NCBI GenBank assembly: GCA_016462905.1
Contig: JAEMSI010000018.1
Span: forward strand, 1 to 35,093
DNA: 35,093 nt
Direction of reading: 5' to 3'
Origin: Polynucleobacter sp.
GTDB lineage: Bacteria; Pseudomonadota; Gammaproteobacteria; Burkholderiales; Burkholderiaceae
The translations under genes and the position numbers were made by a program. The stretch's first letter is position 1. The number at the start of each line of letters is the position of its first letter. This document shows positions 33,380-35,093 of this stretch, piece by piece. Under the pieces are notes generated by a model. That model was not told where the DNA came from and ran no database searches. It saw only the letters and a program-made list of their open reading frames with translations.

Positions 33380-34908
33380 TTTGGCTTCTTTAAAAAATCA
33401 ATGCGGGCTGCTGTAATCGTATCAAAGGAGCTGGTATCGCTTGCTTTGTCAGTTTCATTTAAAGCTGCTTCGATGGGGCGTGCTAGGACCTTACCCAGCT
33501 CTACCCCAGGCTGATCAAAACTATTGAGATTCCAAAGATGACCTAAGCAGACAGCGCGATGTTCATAGAGCGATAGCAGGGCTCCCAAGTGAAACGCATC
33601 TAATTGCTTAAGCAAAATGAGATTGCTGGGTCTTTGGCCTAGATAGGTTTGGTTTGGATCATCAGTATTTTTTCCTAATGCCAATGCTTGAGCCTGCGCT
33701 AGGCAATTGGCTAATAAAACACGATGCTGAGTTTCAGCTTGGGGAAGGGAGCTCATCGCCGATATAACAGCGACAAAATCGACGGGGATGACATCGGGGC
33801 CCTGATGAAGCAATTGGAAAAAAGAGTGTTGTGCGTTACTACCTGCGCTACCAAAGACAATCGGCGAGGAACCCAAGCCTGCTTTGCCATTGAGTCCGAT
33901 CGATTTACCGTGGCTTTCCATTTCCAGTTGCTGTAACCAAAACGGTAATAGCTCTAATGAATGTGCGTAAGGAATGATGGCAAATGCTTTGCCTTGATGC
34001 TTTTCTTGTTGATGAACCATGGCAAGTGCCATTAATACCGGTAGATTTTTTTCAAAGGATGTATTACGAAAGTGCTGATCCATCGCATCGGCACCTTGTA
34101 AAAAGGCTTTAAAGGTATCAAAGCCATATTGCAAGGCAATCGGCAGACCCACCGCAGACCAGACTGAAAAACGCCCACCTACCCAATCCCAAAATGGATA
34201 AATATTTTCTTCATCCACGCCAAATGCTTTTGCGCCATCCACATTCGCGGTTACAGCAAATAAGGCGTTTTGGATTTGTGAATTGGTAAGATTATTTTCT
34301 TTAAACCAATGCAAAATCGCTCTGGCATTATGAATGGTTTCGCTGGTTGTAAATGATTTTGAAACAATTAAAACCTTGGTGCTATTGGGTTGTGCACGGG
34401 AAAGGATTTGCTCAAGCTCAGCACTATCGACGTTTGCAGCAAAATGAATACGCATCAAATTGCGCTGACTCTTAGCATTGCTGTGTGCCAATGCGTGCAT
34501 GGCTAGGCGGGGACCAAAATCAGAACCACCAATTCCAATGTGAATTAAATCAGTCACGCCAATCCATTTATTACAGAGATTATCGATGCGTTGCCAGACT
34601 TCAGCGATGGCCGGCATGATATCCTCATCATTGACTAAAACAGGGGTTTTGTTGAGATTGCGTAAGGCAGTATGAAGAGCGGGGCGCGCTTCACTGGGGT
34701 TGACAATCGCGCCTGTAAATAAACCCTCTATTTTTTTCTGCAGATTACTCTTGTCTGCTCTTTTAAATAACTCTTGCCACTCTGGACTGGTGATGCTTTG
34801 ATAGGCTAAATCAAGATAAATACCAGCGGCCGTCAATTCGCCAAAGGGAACTTCACAGGGATTGCTTGCCATGATGGTTTTGGCTGTTTTTGGCTTGGTG
34901 GAGGGCAT
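33376..34908 (-). CDS. pgi: Glucose-6-phosphate isomerase
   Basis: Pgi interconverts glucose 6-phosphate and fructose 6-phosphate. The 510-residue chain shows HIGIGGSDFGPRLAMHAL, DWVGGRFSVWSAVGLP (first family signature), QLEMESHGKSIG and, near the C-terminus, DQPGVELGKVLA (second signature with the catalytic lysine). It is shorter than the 549-residue enterobacterial form by small deletions, as in other betaproteobacteria. The ATG at 34908 has a close GGGA; an internal ATG at 34872 is the alternative. It is divergent from tRNA-Ser across 91 bp. Confidence 0.95.
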   Translation of the reverse strand: MPSTKPKTAKTIMASNPCEVPFGELTAAGIYLDLAYQSITSPEWQELFKRADKSNLQKKIEGLFTGAIVNPSEARPALHTALRNLNKTPVLVNDEDIMPAIAEVWQRIDNLCNKWIGVTDLIHIGIGGSDFGPRLAMHALAHSNAKSQRNLMRIHFAANVDSAELEQILSRAQPNSTKVLIVSKSFTTSETIHNARAILHWFKENNLTNSQIQNALFAVTANVDGAKAFGVDEENIYPFWDWVGGRFSVWSAVGLPIALQYGFDTFKAFLQGADAMDQHFRNTSFEKNLPVLMALAMVHQQEKHQGKAFAIIPYAHSLELLPFWLQQLEMESHGKSIGLNGKAGLGSSPIVFGSAGSNAQHSFFQLLHQGPDVIPVDFVAVISAMSSLPQAETQHRVLLANCLAQAQALALGKNTDDPNQTYLGQRPSNLILLKQLDAFHLGALLSLYEHRAVCLGHLWNLNSFDQPGVELGKVLARPIEAALNETDKASDTSSFDTITAARIDFLKKPK

Positions 34909-34982
34909 ATCCCAGATTTTATCAAGAAGCCTGATTTTTAAGGCTTTTATCGCAGATTCAAGTTGAAACGACTGATATTCCT

Positions 34983-34988
34983 TATAAT
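34983..34988 (+). promoter_or_regulatory. -10 box of the tRNA-Ser(UGA) promoter
   Basis: A perfect TATAAT sits 11 bases before the tRNA 5' end, followed by a GC-containing discriminator (TGCGG), as in stringently controlled stable RNA promoters. The only -35-like sequence, TTGAAA at 34963-34968, gives a 14-bp spacer, which is too short, so the -35 is uncertain. Confidence 0.6.
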
Positions 34989-34999
34989 TGCGGTCTATT

Positions 35000-35089
35000 G
35001 GAAGCGTGGCAGAGTGGTTGAATGCACCAGTCTTGAAAACTGGCGAGGATGAAAGTCCTCCGTGAGTTCGAATCTCACCGCTTCCGCCA
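35000..35089 (+). tRNA. tRNA-Ser (anticodon UGA)
   Basis: This is a class II tRNA of 90 nt with encoded CCA. The acceptor GGAAGCG (35000-35006) pairs with CGCTTCC (35079-35085), then discriminator G and CCA. The anticodon stem CCAGT/ACTGG closes loop CTTGAAA with anticodon TGA at 35034-35036, reading UCA and, by wobble, UCG and others. The variable arm GAGGATGAAAGTCCTC forms a stable hairpin. The T arm is GTGAG-TTCGAAT-CTCAC. Confidence 0.97.
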
Positions 35090-35093
35090 AATT

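Overview
The window is a gene-dense, AT-leaning bacterial chromosome segment with no phage, transposon, CRISPR or rRNA. Gene content (NAD-dependent molybdenum formate dehydrogenase, class I fumarase, LIV-type ABC transporter beside acyl-CoA genes, TRAP binding protein with a Tat signal, murI next to tonB-exbBD), the low apparent GC and the very short intergenic spaces suggest a betaproteobacterium of the Burkholderiaceae, most like Polynucleobacter. That assignment is inference from content and style; no search was run. Most of the window is ordinary core metabolism. The parts worth a second look are the acyl-CoA block and some promoter regions.

Layout. 1-551: 5' part of a TRAP binding protein gene (minus). 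780-868: tRNA-Leu(UAA). 873-2343: a head-to-head pair, an FGE-like protein lacking the catalytic cysteines and an exported PLD-type nuclease. 2355-6561 (minus): fumarase, murI, tonB, exbB, exbD, tightly packed. 6713-8710: acetyl-CoA synthetase, then tRNA-Ser(GGA) and a 2OG-Fe(II) oxygenase-like gene starting 9 nt after the tRNA. 9591-13069 (plus): acyl-CoA ligase and a large acyl-CoA dehydrogenase. 13083-16055 (minus): ACAD11-like dehydrogenase, SDR and APH-type kinase. 16239-20870 (plus): five-gene LIV-type ABC transporter, divergent from that operon. 20927-23386: DUF748/AsmA-like protein. 23529-29887: formate dehydrogenase (FdsG-FdsB fusion, FdsA) running into nadB. 29902-31932 (minus): nadC and nadA, convergent with nadB. 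31994-34908 (minus): phosphomannomutase/phosphoglucomutase and pgi. 35000-35089: tRNA-Ser(UGA).

How the genes may work together. Acyl-CoA ligase, ketoacyl/hydroxyacyl reductase (SDR), APH kinase and an ACAD with Asp at the usual catalytic Glu position match the parts of the 4-hydroxyacyl-CoA phosphorylation route known from the levulinate (lva) pathway of Pseudomonas putida and from ACAD10/11. The divergent LIV transporter could bring in the acid. Four gene sets that feed carbon or electrons into the cell (TRAP protein, liv, fds and, more weakly, acs) carry a similar promoter-like block beginning AGGGTTT. The formate dehydrogenase operon ends with nadB, so an NAD-reducing enzyme and an NAD-making enzyme share a transcript.

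No gap between genes exceeds 300 bases. No convincing rho-independent terminator was seen; three convergent protein-gene pairs are only 11-14 bp apart.
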